The translations under genes and the position numbers were made by a program. 64,000 nucleotides of DNA from Ceratodon purpureus (lineage: Eukaryota > Streptophyta > Bryopsida > Pseudoditrichales > Ditrichaceae). Under the pieces are notes generated by a model, which was given only the letters and a program-made list of their open reading frames with translations, was not told the origin of the DNA and made no database searches. The DNA is taken from assembly GCA_014871385.1 (NCBI GenBank), contig CM026423.1, forward strand, positions 13,166,858 to 13,230,857, in the 5' to 3' direction. Positions 1 to 13,800 of this stretch are shown one piece after another (position 1 is the first letter of the stretch; every line of letters starts with the position of its first letter).

Positions 1-3000
1 AAATATTGAAAATTGCTAATATTGGATTCATGTGTTTGATTTATAATCCTGAATTATGTTTATCCAATTACATTTATGTTCTCAAAGTAAGAGCTAACAA
101 ATGACATATACACTAAACTAGACCATTTATTTACTTGCACATGAAAATCTATAGAGTAGTTTGGAATAAAAAGTTAAGAATCTCTAATACATAACAAGCA
201 ATCTAGTAGTAAAGAAATATAGTACTAACAAAAAATCATCACCATTCTCTTTGTTTGAAAATTCACACATAAGATATTATTGCTAAAGTTTATAAATATG
301 AATAATTTGAATGGATACCTTAAAAAATTTGTTTTTTATTCAATGGTTAAAATAGAACATCATAGTAACATAATTTATAGTTCACATAATTTTATTTGTT
401 TTTTTATCTTTCTCTAACAAATAAGTTTATTCACAAATCTCCAATAAAACATAGAATTTATTAGATGTAAAGTCAAAACATAGACAAAAGAAAAGATCAA
501 TGATTTTCAAAATACCTCTAGTGTCTAAAATGATACATGGTATCAATTTCATTGTCAAATATTAGTTCATTTATTATTCTTTTGTTGATTTTTTTTTTTA
601 AATTATAAAAATTATCAGATTCAAATAAGTCGTTTTTACCGATTATATTCATCATGTTGTTTCTAATTCAATCTTATCATATAAAAAGAAAAATAAATCA
701 TTGTAGTACTTCAATTGGACCTTACCATCAATCATTGGGCCTAAGTCAAACGGCAATTCAATTGCATTTGATAAGCTGATTTTAATAATGCATGTTGATT
801 TTTGTCACATGTGGGTTGTTGATAGAAAAATTGCCTATGTATGAATCACTGATGCTAGGTAGTTTAAGAGATTTGACAATCATTAGCTTTAAAATAAAGA
901 ATCCAAATACTTTGATACTCAAGATTGAATTTTTTGCATTGTGTTTCAATGATTTCAATATCATTTTTGTTTTTTGAAACTCAATTTGAAATAGTTTGGA
1001 TTTATTGAGGTCTATGTTTGAATTTATTATTAACAACAAATGTATCATTGTAGTATGTATTTATAATTCTCAAGGGTCTTTGAATGATTCAATTTAATTA
1101 TAGCAAATATGAAATCTTACAAAAATTTATTTATTTATATGCCATTAGAAAGGTTTATTCAAATTTAAAATTTACTTAAATACATTCAAAACAATAATAG
1201 GTATGAAGAAGATGGATGAATATATTTATTTATCTTTATATATTTAGTCGAACATGAAGGCTTGTGTATGGTTCAACTTTCATTATAAAATATGCCAATA
1301 GTAACTAATTGTTGAGTTGACTTTGGTTCTTTTTAAAGGATTTTCATTCTTTAAAGACAAATGTATTGAATCATCTATCAGAATTAAATTGGTCAAGAAA
1401 ATAATATGTAAAAATAAAGTCATTGTGAATATCACCATCTTTGAAACAAAATCCCAGAAGCTCCAAATTATATTACACTTGAATATCATGTTACATCACA
1501 TTCTTTCAAAGCATTTTTTTATTCTATGCACTATCATTTTTGATATTAGAAAGGCAACTCATAAATGTACCAATGGATGACCAAAGCCCAATCATTCTTT
1601 GTAAATGTAATTTCTTTAGAAATATAATTCTATGTTCAAAACTGTAATAGAGCGAGAAGCACATATGACCATTTATATTATTGAGTTCAATGCTCTAATG
1701 TATATACTTGTTTTTAGTTTACAATCTTGCAAGATTTATGGGCCACTAGAACTTGTTGCGTACATGACTACTTTTTTTGATCTTGACTTTGTAATGGTTG
1801 TTGTTATGAATGACAAATAGTCCATTAAGAACCCTTGCTATATAAAATTATGATGTTTCTTTGAGCTTAGATGTGATTTGTCAATGCCTTTTCATACATG
1901 TCCTACTATGATTCGACTGGAGTTACTTAGATCTTTTTATGGAAAAAAATAGAAGTCTGGAGCATAAGGTGAGAATTTGAAGTGTAGTTCTTTTGGTCCT
2001 TTGTTTCGCTAAAAATTTATTAGAAACAATAATAAGCCTTCATCATGTTGCAATGGAGTCTTAGAGGCATAACTGGGTGATGTTGAAGGATATTCTACTA
2101 GATGCATAAGTAATAATTGTGGCAAAGATTTGCAACATGCTAAAGAAATGTCATGTGTGACAACAATAAATGGATAAAGAGTATAGTGTATGGTAGATAG
2201 TATTTGATTTCTTTTTTTAATGAAAGAAATTTCTTTGATGTTGTTTTTGATATGATGTGTAAAGTTTGGAGGTTAATTTGTGATGAAATTATGATACAAC
2301 TCTATAAAAGACAAGGATGATGATCATTTGCACATGTTATTGCATGTAGAACCTTTCTAGATGATAGTGGAAGATATTGATTAAAAAGTTTGCAATTTTG
2401 GGATTGGACACTAATAGTTGGAGGACAGTGTCAACTTCACTTTTAAGTTGTCTACTCCTAAATTGTTCCACCATTTTCAACAAATTACAAAGTTTCTTTT
2501 TTAATTTTTGTCTCATGTGTAGGATCCTACTTTATTTGTGACAATGAAGTCATGATGTAATTGTAAGTAAGTACAATGATGCATAGAATTATTTTATGAG
2601 CAAAGAAAATGGAAGGTGAAGAAAATTCGTGTAAATAATATGAAAGTTGTAGAGATATAAATAAGAAGATGGAAGAAGAAAGGTAATCATCCAATAAATC
2701 GTGATATATCATTTTCATTCATTGACATGTTTTTTGGACTACTTTCATCTATACACAATTCTTTCATCTATACTTTCAATTTCTTTCAATCATCATTCTT
2801 TGCAACAAGGTACATGTTTCTTGATCATGTGTTTTTTTTAGTTTTGTGTTGCATTGCAACACAGATTTTCGCTAGTATGGAATACGTACAAATGGGTGAT
2901 GGAGTGGGGAGACAGTAAATGATCCATCATGTCATAAAAACAGTATAACATTGTCATTTTAGAACATGAAATTGTTACATTTGTAACATAATATCATACT

Positions 3001-5162
3001 CGGACTATGCTTTTAATTTCCACTGTATTGTTGAATCAGGGAGAGGATTAGTATTGTTGATCAGTAGTTGAACGGAGATGTCTTGGTTTGTATTTTTATA
3101 TTTTTTAAAAATGTGAGTATTTTTCTGAAAGGTAGAGGCTGTATGTAAGGCATTATGATTTTTCATAATTGGATACTCAACATGAATTTTGTATGCAGTC
3201 TCTCAGTTGATTGAAATCATGTGTTGGCTTTGAACAGTATGATTATTAAAGGATCTGGTGAATTTCCGGAGCATGATCTAAAGAACTGGCATCATCTTTC
3301 ACTATAATCATTTTGTAAGCAGAAGAAGACTTCCGGCCTTCATTGAGTTGCCGGTATACATGAGTATATTTTATTAAGTACCTATTTTTTGTACTTTGTG
3401 TTGTTAGTATTCTATTTCTCCTATTACGATGAATGCACCTATGTTGTGTCCAATCAAAATAGTACAAATATAATGTTAGATGAACATGCCATATATATAG
3501 AGTTTGTTGATTCAACAACCCATAGTGTGTGTCACTAGCGCATATATTCATAGTGTGCCAAGAGAAAAGTATAGTACAATGAATTTAGACATTATACTAA
3601 TTTCTCAAGAAAATATTTACTTGTTTATGACAAACATTTCAAATCTAAATCATCAATGTTAAGCATTTCAAGGCACTAACAATGATTCTAAAGCTATGAA
3701 AAACACCAATAAATATATCCTAATTATAGTGCATTCTAATAGAAAATGTTTGTATATTCTTTTTATTCCCATGTAATTGAATACTTTTGTTGACCTTATC
3801 AAAATATTTTTATCAAACGTCCTTTCAAAAACATAAACCTCATCTAAGTCCTACAATAATATAACATATATTTGACATAGAAGCACTTTTACTCCTTGTA
3901 AAAATGAGCAAACATTTAATTTGCAAAAATATCATTCAAGAAGGACACAAGCAACAAAGGGTACTTAAACAAGCTGAATAAGATATCCAACAACTTGCCC
4001 ACTACCGTATCTTAAAGGTAGCTTTGACATTTGATAATTCCAAATATAAACGTCATATTAAAAAAAGAATCATATTGCCTATTTGCCTAAAAACCATGAA
4101 ATAAAATTAAATGAATGATGAAATATCTTAAAAATCAAACACATGAACTTAAAACCAAACAAATAAAAAATGTTCAATGCGATCACACGTAGTCTATTAA
4201 AAGAGAAAAACATCCAATAAGAATCATCAGTTGTGGATGTAAGTCAAACTTAAAACTATTTATTTCCTAAAATGTCAAAAATTTAAGATTTACCTTTTTA
4301 ACCCCTAAACGCCTAAACGACCAAAAACTGGTCGTTTTCATTTTTCCAGGTTCCAAAACTGTCATCCAAATGACAATTTTTCATCCATTTTTTTTCTTAC
4401 GTGGTAAAGTTGAGAGAGATCTATCTAACCTCATTTAAAAATTCTCAAAATAATAATTTCATGAATTTTGGTGCCTCCTTAAAGTCAAAAAGATCAATAC
4501 CGTGTGTGTATTCAAAAATTCCTTGATACAGACAGCTGAAACACAATTTTGACTATTGGGATGATATTTTTTGTAGTTGAGGTAAACTAATGAAATGTAG
4601 TTTGGCAAATCTATTTTCCAGTCCAATTTAAAATTTTGAAAAATACCTAAAATTGATTGATTTATAGCTGGTATAAGATGAAGGGGTATAATCGTGGCTA
4701 CTTCTTGATTTTCCACGGTTTTAGGTTTTTTCATCATATTTTTGATTTAAAACATAATTTTTGAGCACGGTAACTGATATAAGGTTTTTGGTTGTCATAT
4801 TCATCTATGGTAAATATTTCATAATTTTTTAGTATAACCTATATTTGATATGAATTTTCTTTGTTTGTTTTGATTTAAAAATTTATATTAATTACATTTT
4901 GAAACATTTAATTTTGATAAAATTAATTCTTGTAGATAACATGTGTATCTAGCTAAGACAAGTTTAAAATTCATACTTTACATTATTTATAGTAGCAAAG
5001 TAGAGCATCCAAAGTCAAAGTCTATTTCCGTGGTCATAAGCTCAGGCATTTGGAGGTTAACCGAGGGGCAACAACATTTTAATTTAATTAATCATTTGAC
5101 CAAGAGTTGCCGAAGCTGCTCATAACATACAATATTGATACACCCCAAACTCTTCAATGACC
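1..5162. other. AT-rich intergenic DNA
   Basis: This stretch is strongly AT-rich, with many A and T runs. It holds only short open frames of low-complexity composition (Ile, Phe, Leu, Lys, Asn), none of which resembles a known protein. A short perfect hairpin near 4316-4336 lies next to a TTAA and is listed separately. I see no gene, tRNA or clear repeat array. Decayed transposon sequence is possible but not recognisable by eye. Confidence 0.6.
4298..4340 (+). repeat. Possible diverged piggyBac-type left end
   Basis: TTAA at 4298-4301 is followed by CCCCTAAACGCC and then by a perfect 8 bp stem (AACGACCA at 4316-4323, TGGTCGTT at 4329-4336). The true left end at 5163 has the same order and nearly the same spacing: TTAA, CCCTTTAGTGCCC, then a 7 bp stem AGCGACC/GGTCGCT. 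No matching right end was found between here and 5162. It could be a solo remnant of a related element or a chance resemblance. Confidence 0.35.
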
Positions 5163-5166
5163 TTAA
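5163..5166. repeat. TTAA target-site duplication, left
   Basis: TTAA lies directly outside the left terminal inverted repeat. Insertion into TTAA with duplication of these four bases is the hallmark of piggyBac transposases. The matching copy is at 17245-17248. Confidence 0.9.
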
Positions 5167-5180
5167 CCCTTTAGTGCCCA
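5167..5180 (+). repeat. Left terminal inverted repeat
   Basis: The 14 bp CCCTTTAGTGCCCA matches the right end perfectly in inverted orientation. Ends starting CCC are usual for piggyBac elements. Confidence 0.9.
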
Positions 5181-5201
5181 AGCGACCTGTTTGTGGTCGC
5201 T
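5181..5201. repeat. Subterminal hairpin of the transposon
   Basis: A perfect 7 bp inverted repeat (AGCGACC, 7 nt loop, GGTCGCT) abuts the left terminal repeat. piggyBac elements commonly need an internal repeat near each end for transposase binding. That role is inferred here. Confidence 0.6.
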
Positions 5202-6229
5202 CAGGCACCTTATTCCGGAATTGCGGTGAACTGGTTGAGAAAAAGGGGTATGTTCCTTCCGGACGGATTGGGGCTGGACCACCAGCTTTCCGATGGTCTA
5301 ATTTTTATTTCAATCGGAGCAGTACAAGTGGAGTTATACCTGAAAATACGGTCATGGCGTAGAAAAGAAAATATTGAATTAGTGCAAAAGAGGACCCGTG
5401 GGCGTACACTGGAGTCAATAAGTGGAAGTGGTTTGCTCCCTTAGGAAATCAAGTTCGAATCACGCGTTCTAGTGAATACGCATGCGAAGGGAACAGAAGT
5501 CCCCCATAACGGCCCCCTCTCTTGCCCGGGTGCATGATGGCCCAACCCTTTGAAACATGCCCCTCCCCACATTCCCCCCAACTCCCAGCGAAACAACCCC
5601 CCCCCCCCCCCGACATTCCCCAGCGTGCACTCTGGAAACCCGAACCCATGCTTATTCCCCACCCCGCGATGTTTGACGGAGGGGTTTGGTCTCATCTCTT
5701 GGAAACTTGTTCTGTGGGATCCTAACGGGGGCATTTATTTTAGATTGCGTAAGGTGTTCGTGTTTGTCAGAATTGCCAGAGGATTCTCGATGTGTGGAGT
5801 CTGGGGGAAAGCGATGGAGGAAAGAGGCAGATTGGAAGAGGGTGGAGTTGCGTTCAGCCGATTCTGGGCACGAGTGGATTTAGCGATTCAGAGGGTGGAG
5901 GTTGCGTCAGGCGAGGAAGGCGCTTGGAGCAAGTGCAGCCGCTTCCGAATTAATGTCACCAACGCATGGTGTTGGTGGAATGCCCAGACCTTAGAAACGG
6001 GACAAGGTATGTTGCGTGCACTCCGTTTTGCCATTTATGTTTTTGGTATCAGTGACTGTTGGCGGCTGTGGCAGGGAGGGGTAGGAAGTAGACACATTGG
6101 TAATTCAGGGATTTTAGGGGTAGAGGGTTCTGCTCTATGAGGGTTTGTGATAATTTAGAGGGCTTATCCGGGAATTCGTAGGGGATTGGGAGTGGGAAAC
6201 TTGCTGTAGGTGGAGGAATTCGTAGGGTG

Positions 6230-9200
6230 ATGCAATTGAAAGCGCCGGCAATTCCATCGCGTATGTGGGACGGGCTCCCAGGCGGCAAGTTGCATGGTTG
6301 CACTGGCCAACGCCACCACGCACGCCATCACCGTTTCCAGATGCAGAGCGTACAATTCACGAGTGGGGGCATCAGCAGTGGTTGCGAGGGCATAAGCTTC
6401 AAATACTCTGCGCACTCATGCGGACAGAGTATCTTCTTCAACTCCCGTTACCAAAGGGCTGTAGGGGTTTCGATAATTTGCAGTCGCTGGAGCCGAGACA
6501 ACTGCGATATCTTTTTCAAAGACAGTGTGCAATTCTCCTGGGGTGGCGCCAAAGACGTGTCGAGGGCGACGACAATGGCTTCTCGCAGGATGTCAACCGC
6601 GCCATCCGAGAACAGGTTTGGGTCGACCTGTGAAGGTCGGATGTGCGGGCGCCACCTCGTATGTCCACAAGGAGCCGGGGAGGGTGGAGATGGAGGCCCA
6701 AGCTTGGAGTATGGCAAACCCGTTGATGGCATGGCCGTAGGTGACGAGGGCCCTCCCTGCAGCGGATGCGAATTCTGCTTCGTTAACAAGGAAATTGCCG
6801 CCATGGATGTCCCGTTCAATGTGGGGCATGCTGTCAAGGATCCTGGGAACTCAGCCAAGGCGGCAGAGGATGGTAGCAGACAGAAGACGTCCGTGGAGGT
6901 CAAGCTCGAGAAGGTTCGGGAGGAATGGAAGCGGGTCCTGGCACAGGATGGCAGGGAAGGAATTTGCGTCCCAGTGAGCAATGAGGTGATACATGCAGGA
7001 ACATGCATCGATCATGGCCTGTTTCCGATGGATCCCGACCACATCGTCTCAGAGCAGGCAACTGCATTAGGGAATCCCGGAGCCTCTGGAGCGCGCGTGA
7101 ATTCACCTGCAGGGCTAGTCACACCACCATCCATGCCGCATATCTCTGAGCATCAAACTGTCAGGGAGCCTGCCGAAGCCAAGGTGAAGATAAGTAAAAG
7201 GACAGGGAAGCCAGTACGCAAGTACGAAAGAAAGCAGAAGAAGGATACTGAAGCCCTAGAAAGCGATCCAGGGACAACATCGTTTGTTGGACAAGTGACG
7301 GCAATCATCGACAAGATTGCACAAGATGGGCGAGAGAATGTACTCCAAGGGGTCATTGGAGATCATGTCCCAACGGACTCTGACGGGGTACACATACCTT
7401 CGGCACACCTCGGCCAGCCACAGGATACTGCTAAGGGGAAACGAAAAGTGGACGAGGATCCTAAGGGTGGAACCAGCGCCGCATCTGCTAACAGGGGAGG
7501 GAAGGGGAAGAGGCCAGCTGCGAGAGTTCCACTGAGGCGAGATGAAGGAAGGGCAACTCCTCCTCGGGTTCAACATAAGAGAAGGGCGTTGGATGGGGGC
7601 GCTTCGGAGATCATGGCAGGAGACGCAGCGCCACCGCCCTCGATCAGTAAGCCACAAGGGGGAGAAGGATGTGAGCAAAGAACGGTGCCATGCAACAGCC
7701 AAAGGCAGATTGAGAGGTGCAGTCACCGCACTCTGGAGAAGGGTGAGGCGAAATTGGAGAATGCGCTGGAAGACGAACAGGAGGTCCAGTAGCGGCCATA
7801 TAGCCCGCCCTTGACGAGGCAACGTGCCTCAAGACGCGGAGGGGCATCGTCTCCCTTGCGGCGCTGCCTCTTCAACTTTCGTGGATCAACAGAGAAAACG
7901 GCGGACCAGCGTGCGGGCAATGAAGAGCCTCACATACCGGGTAAGCCATCAAATTTTCTCATGTGTCGCATGTTCCGTCGGTCATGTGCCATATTTGATT
8001 TACTCGTCAGCTGGAATGTTTGAATGCGATGTGTGTGCCCTGATTGCTATGTTTGTAGGGTGATTTTTTTCCTGTCTCCAGCCACATTTGCTATGCGTGT
8101 CTTCTGTCCAGCTCGTGGGAAGGAGAATGTGAGTAATTACTTGAAGTGCGCTGCATTCTGATCCATGGTGGCATATGTTCCATCTTGCAGGTGGTGCAGT
8201 CCTGGAGGAGGGAGCAGAGACGGACGAACTCTTGGCAGAGGGGGAACAACTCTTGAGCACGGCTGGGACACGCCAACGGGAGGATGTTCCCGACGAGATT
8301 CAGGAAGTGCCTGCAAGGCGTGGGCAGCTGGAACCACATCTCCAACCTCCTGATTTTCTTGACCCGACAGCAAGCATGGGCGAGCCAGCACCAGAGATGC
8401 GTGTGGTGGACGACCTCACCGACATGTCGTGGGAAGGTAACGATTTCCAGAAGGTCTCTGTAAGTCTGGTTGATATGGAATGGGGTGGGGAAACTGTTCA
8501 AAATCCGTGTGGGCGGGTGTTTGGGAATGTGGTCGGTATGTTGGTCGATGAGGCTGGGACACCCTGTTTTTGCGTCGACTTCGGCCCCTACTTTGGCCTC
8601 CAAAGTATTCTGCAGCAGTTATGTGAACCCTGGGCCCCCACGGCATCCACTGCCCAAGACAAGTGGGGCTTGGAGGGGCTGCTTGGCAAAGCAATGGGGA
8701 CTCCATGCACTGCCGCGGATATGGAGGCCCTCGCGTCCATGACAGGACCAGCGCATGGAATTGCACCTGAAGGGCGGCAGTGGCGAAGGACCTCGAGAGG
8801 AGCGGGGGCCATAGAAGATGAGTCTGACCCGGACTGGGAGCCACTGGAACTTGAGATGGGAGCTCCACCGACGGGAGGAGGGGGCAATGGGCCACGATGG
8901 ATTAGCTGCAACGAGTTCTCAAGCGGAGACTCCGATGGAGATGGCGGTGAAGGAGTACAAGCCCTCCTTGCAGGGCTCGGTCAGTATGGACCCGGCCCTC
9001 AAAGTGAAGAGCAGGGCCAATTTGATGTAAGATTTGACGATACGAATTGGCATGCCAAGTCTTGGAGGTTGCAGCCTCGGCATCCATTTTCTGGACCTCC
9101 GCCATGGTCAAGGATACAGTACTCGGAGCTCCCCACTCCCGTAGATTGTTTCCTTGACATATGGAATGATGCCATCCAGCGGAAGATTGTTAAAGAGTCA

Positions 9201-10840
9201 AACGCATACGCGGAGTGGACTGATCTTGTAACAGGCAAGCGAAAGGGAGGCCTCGAAATACAGGGTAAAATCACCCTGAAGGAGCACAGGCAGTTCATCG
9301 GTATCTGCATTCTAATGGCGGTTCGCATTCAGCCGCGTATGCGAGACTTTTGGGCGGTACGGAGCGATGCGTTACATTGTCATCAAGTGGCTTCAACAAT
9401 GCCAAGAAAACGTTTCTTGTACCTCTTGCAGTGCCTGCACGTCATTTCGAAGGAGTCCCTCACATATGACAAGCAGGACCCTCGGTACGACCCCATTGGA
9501 CAGATTAGGTGGCTCCTCGACACACTTGTACAGAATTTCCAATCCCTGTGGAACGCCTCTCCATATCTTTGTGTTGACGAGTCAATGGTGCCCTACAATG
9601 GGAGGTACTGCTCCTTCAAGCAGTACCTTCCCCTGAAACCGATCACTCATGGTATAAAGGTCTGGTGCTTGTGTTGTTCTGTGACTAAGTATGTCTTGAA
9701 CCTTGAGGTGTATGTCGGAGCAGCGAATGAGGCTATTGCTAATCTCCCTCAACATGCTTGCGGTTCTGGAGCCGGAGTAGTATCGCGTCTCACCAATGGG
9801 TGGGAAGGAATGTGGTACACCGTCGTGATGGATAACTACTTCACCAGCCCCATGCTTTTTGAGAACTTGTTGACAAGAGGCTTCTATGCAGTTGGAACTG
9901 CACAGCAACAACGAGTAGGCTTCCCAACCAGTCTCCGTGTCCCTGACAAGACTCCAAGGGGCTCGCTTGAAATTCGTGTCCACAAGGACCTGGAGATGGC
10001 TGCCATTCACTGGCAAGATACAAAAGGCGTTAGCTTCCTGTCAACAGCTGCGGATCCAATGGTCCGAGGTGGTACTACTGCAAGGCGCCATTTCAGTGGA
10101 GGAAAATCCGATGTTCCAACAAGCCCAATCCAGACGTCGATACGCAGGATCAACTCAGAGCAAGCTATACGACTCAGATATTCACAAAGAAGTGGTGGCA
10201 CAGATTGTTTTTTTTTGGATTAGACTCTGCAACGACGAACTCCTATCTTCGGTTCAAGCACTTCTGTGTAGACGCAGGTAAAAAGGCCATGGACCATGAA
10301 AAATTCATGTTGGTCCTTGCCCACGGCTTGATGGGATGCCCTATGTCTATGGACTTCAGTGGTGGGAGTTCAGGTCGGACCTCACAGCATTCGACAGTTC
10401 CAGGCGATCAACCTCCCCCTACAGATAACCAGGACCTTGCAGAGGCGGAGGAATTCATTCTGTCCCAGGAGTCTGTGAACGGTGACCCTCATAATCCGCA
10501 CGAAGCTGTGGACCCCATCTCGGGCGTAGAAGCAGCTACAGAATGGGCCCCTTCTGGTGTTGCCCCCGCCACAGGAGTCCCAGGAGGTGCATCGTTGCCT
10601 CCGACGCATACTACCCCAAGCTCCCTCGGCCGCTGCCTGTCCACAAGCGCACTGGAGAACAAGAGCTCCTCTCCGAGTGTCGGCAGGCGGTCTACGCCCT
10701 GCCATTCTGCAAAGGAGACCCTACGAAGACGATGCATGGTCTGTAAAAAACGTACCGTCTGGATTTGCAAAGGCTGTCGCGCCGTGTCCGTCTGCCCTGG
10801 AGTGTGCTTCCTGCAGATGCACGGGACTGTTAATTCTTGA
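6230..10840 (+). pseudogene. piggyBac transposase, disrupted
   Basis: The first long frame starts at ATG 6230 (a GTG precedes it at 6227) and runs to a TAG at 7790-7792. It stays open in the same frame beyond that stop to a splice donor at 7940/7941 (CCGG|GTAAGC). The next exon starts at 8191 after TTGCAG and joins in phase (Pro-Gly-Gly-Ala-Val). The catalytic domain begins about 9070. Asp 1 is in VDESMVPY (GAC 9576), Asp 2 in VVMDNYFTSP (GAT 9831), and the third Asp pair in DVDTQDQL (10139, 10148). That last block lies in a different frame from the first two: near 10125-10135 the frame shifts and about eight residues of the usual DYxxxMxG stretch are missing. After it come KKWWHRLFFFGLD and a C-terminal cysteine-rich domain (CMVC..CKGC..CPGVC..H, 10730-10825), as in piggyBac proteins. 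The region upstream of the catalytic domain is unusually long (about 870 codons) and may be a separate protein. Stop plus frameshift suggest an inactive copy. Confidence 0.85.
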
Positions 10841-13800
10841 TTTATTGTTTCCTCTGCAGAGTGGAAGCGGCTCTTGGAAATGCCCGGTTTCCGCCGCGCC
10901 CTGCATCGCTGGAGGTTAGGCCCTTCCTTCTATTTCTTTCTCAAACCTGCTCTTTCATTTTCTACGTCATGTTTCCCCTTACATTTTTTTTATTCTCCTG
11001 CATATGGTTATCTGTTGAATGTACTGGGGGATGGCTGACTCGTGATTGGATTCAGGCAAAAAACGTGGGCCATTTATGATGCCTCGGTCGCTAGACAGCG
11101 GAGAGTGGGTGATGAACATGAGCATGCTTGATCAGTGAGATACCCGTGTGGGACTTGAGCGTCCCCTCTCAGCCTCAAGAGAAGGACTTCTGCATTGTTG
11201 TTTTCTGTTTCTCTCCCTGTTGTTCTGTTTTCCACCCCTCGTTTTTTTTTTTTGGTTTACCAGGCATTCCCTCTTAGCCTAGACCGTTCACTTTGTTTCA
11301 TTTTTTCCTGAGGTTGTTATTTGATTCTCCACTTGTTGTTATGGTTTCCATATAGTTTTTTGTTTTTCCTTTATTTCTCTGGCAGTCTCTCATAGCCAGC
11401 CACCTGCACGTTGCTTTCCTCTGTCATCAGGTTGTTATTCGATTCTCCCCTTGTTGTTATGGTTTCTATATCGTTTTTTTTTTCTCCTGAAGCAGTCTTT
11501 ACATGCGATCCCCTTCCACTTTCTTTTAGTTCTTCATCAGTTGTTATTTTATTCTCTGCTTGTTGTTGTTTGATTCTCCCTTTGTTGTACAGTGAGGTCT
11601 CTGTAACTTTTGTTTTTTTTTATTTCTTTATATCGTTAATGCTTCGCGGCTCAGAACTGTTGCTCTCCGTTATGCTAGAGGCCCTTACGTGCAGCCCCAT
11701 GCGTAATCCATTTTGTTACGACGAACTCTTGCAGAGCTCTGTCTATAGACTCCTCTTGTGCAGAATGGGGAGGGGGTTGGGGGGTTTGTGGGGGGGGGGG
11801 GGGGGTTGGAGGGGGTTGCGTGTTGAATAAAGGAGTACATTTCTGATGGTATTCCCCGGGCTCCTTTTTGGGACGCCTCCAGATCCATTCCGCTTGAGTA
11901 GACTTTAGATGGCGTAGCGTTGTATTGGGACCACTGACTCGGAGGCTTTCAGTACGCAGTTTTGAGCCACTGTCTGCAGGAGTGAGTGGAGTAGTATTCC
12001 GGATTACTTACTCGCACAGGTCCGGATCCAGTAGCTTGGCCCAAATCTTTGTTGTACAGCTTGTTCATTAGTACCTCTTTACACGGTACTCTGGTAATAA
12101 ATTCACCTTATCTTACATAATGTGTGAATCTCTTCTATGGATATGATGCTAATGATTCCGTATCAAGTGGTACAGGGACAATCTTGGTCGTGCTTTGTCG
12201 GGCTGGGTATTTTCCCCTTTCAGTCTAAGCCCTACTTGTAACGTCTTCCTAAACTACTGCAGGGTCCTTGTGTTAGTCCTTGTGTGTCCCCTGATTGCTA
12301 TGTTCGTAGGTGCTGCTTCGAGGTTTGGGATTTCTACCCTTGCTCAGTACATCATCTGTAAGTTACAAAATCCGCCGTGGTGGTTTGCGTTTGGAAGATT
12401 GTCTAGAGGTTTCGTGATTGTAAGTTGTGGAGCAGTTCTTAGTCCTGTTCTTCGTGTGTGATGTTTTTTTTGTAGGCTTTCTTGTGTGATTTTCTATGAT
12501 GATGCCATATACTGTTTATTCGTAGGATTGTTTTAGGGTTTTTGTTCATGGTTTCAATGGGATTCCCTCTAGCTTCTGTGTGACTTAGGCTGTCTTTCGA
12601 AACCTCTTTCCTGGTTTGCAGGACTATTTCGAAGTGTTCCTTTCGTTCACTCGATTCTGCTTGAAGAAACGGGCGTCTACACCTAGGTAGTCGGTCGTTT
12701 ACTTGTGAAGCAACGTTGATAGTATACAGTTTGAAGTTTGATAGCTCATGTAAGGACAATGAAGAGAATTTCAGAGGTCAGTTGTCTGAATTATGTGGAT
12801 TTCTGGTTTAGGCTTGTCATTGTTGTGAGTTTTAGAATTTCGGAGCCTTTACATTCCCTTTCTACCTCTTTTGATTTAGTTTCCTCCATCTGGCTTCGTG
12901 ATTGTGATGGAATCGAAGCTTGCAAGCACGCTGCAAACGGGAGTGTAATCATCCCTTCAATGAACCTCGCGCGGAAGACTGGAGGTTGTAGATTTTGTTA
13001 CACTCTGTTTTTTTTGACTGTTTGAACTGAAGTATTGGCCTGATCGCCAATGAATTCGAGTTCAATTCTATTTTCTTTTGGAACTTCTGATTTGACCTGC
13101 GCTTTGATCTACACAGAGGTGTGTGGGGAAAGAGAATTTTGATTGTTTTAGCCTTTCTGTTTTATGTGTCTCTTAGAATATCTCTCTGAAGCGTACTGAG
13201 TACTTTAGTTGAATACCGGCGAGGTCACGTTCTTTGAAAATTTGCTGTGAGAACAAGGAGAGCTTCCACACCCATGTCGTGGGAGTGAACCATGTTGTAA
13301 ATGTCAGCTTGAAAGAGAATCTCACGATACTCTGATACTGTTAGGGTGCTTCGGAGAGATGCAGCACTTCCGATTCTTTTTAAGCGATTCCCGAGCTCGA
13401 AGGTTTTCTGAATGAGAACTCTTAATTTGAACCGTTTTGTGCAGTCCTCCATTTTCTTGTAGAGATGCTGGGGTACATGGACGGTTCAGGGAGTCAATTA
13501 CCGCCGATGGCGACTACAGAGCTACCACCACATCGTTGTTAGCCGGCAGAAATAATGGCGTTCATTAGGAACCCCATGACATTTAGGTATTCTTAGTCTC
13601 TTGTATGTAATTCACCTTCAAGTTAGCAAGTTTATTTGCTTGGTAAATCATTTCTTGTTGATGAATAGTGGGGGCTAAGAATTTGCTCATCAGATTGTGG
13701 GAAGTGATGTATTTTTATGGACTTTCTAGCAGGAGACTTGGCTTGCAGCGATGGAAACAAGTACTTCAAGGTTACCATGTTGGAGCGACGAACAGCGTCG

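Noticed and set aside
782..1820. Several open frames of 60-88 codons
   Set aside because: They are low-complexity products of AT-rich DNA without similarity or splice context.
5446..5470. A GTTCGAATC word resembling a tRNA B box
   Set aside because: The flanks do not form a T-stem, and no acceptor stem or A box was found upstream.
5441..6140. Overlapping Pro/Gly-rich frames near the left end of the transposon
   Set aside because: Frames compete on both strands around C and G runs and show no domain or splice structure.
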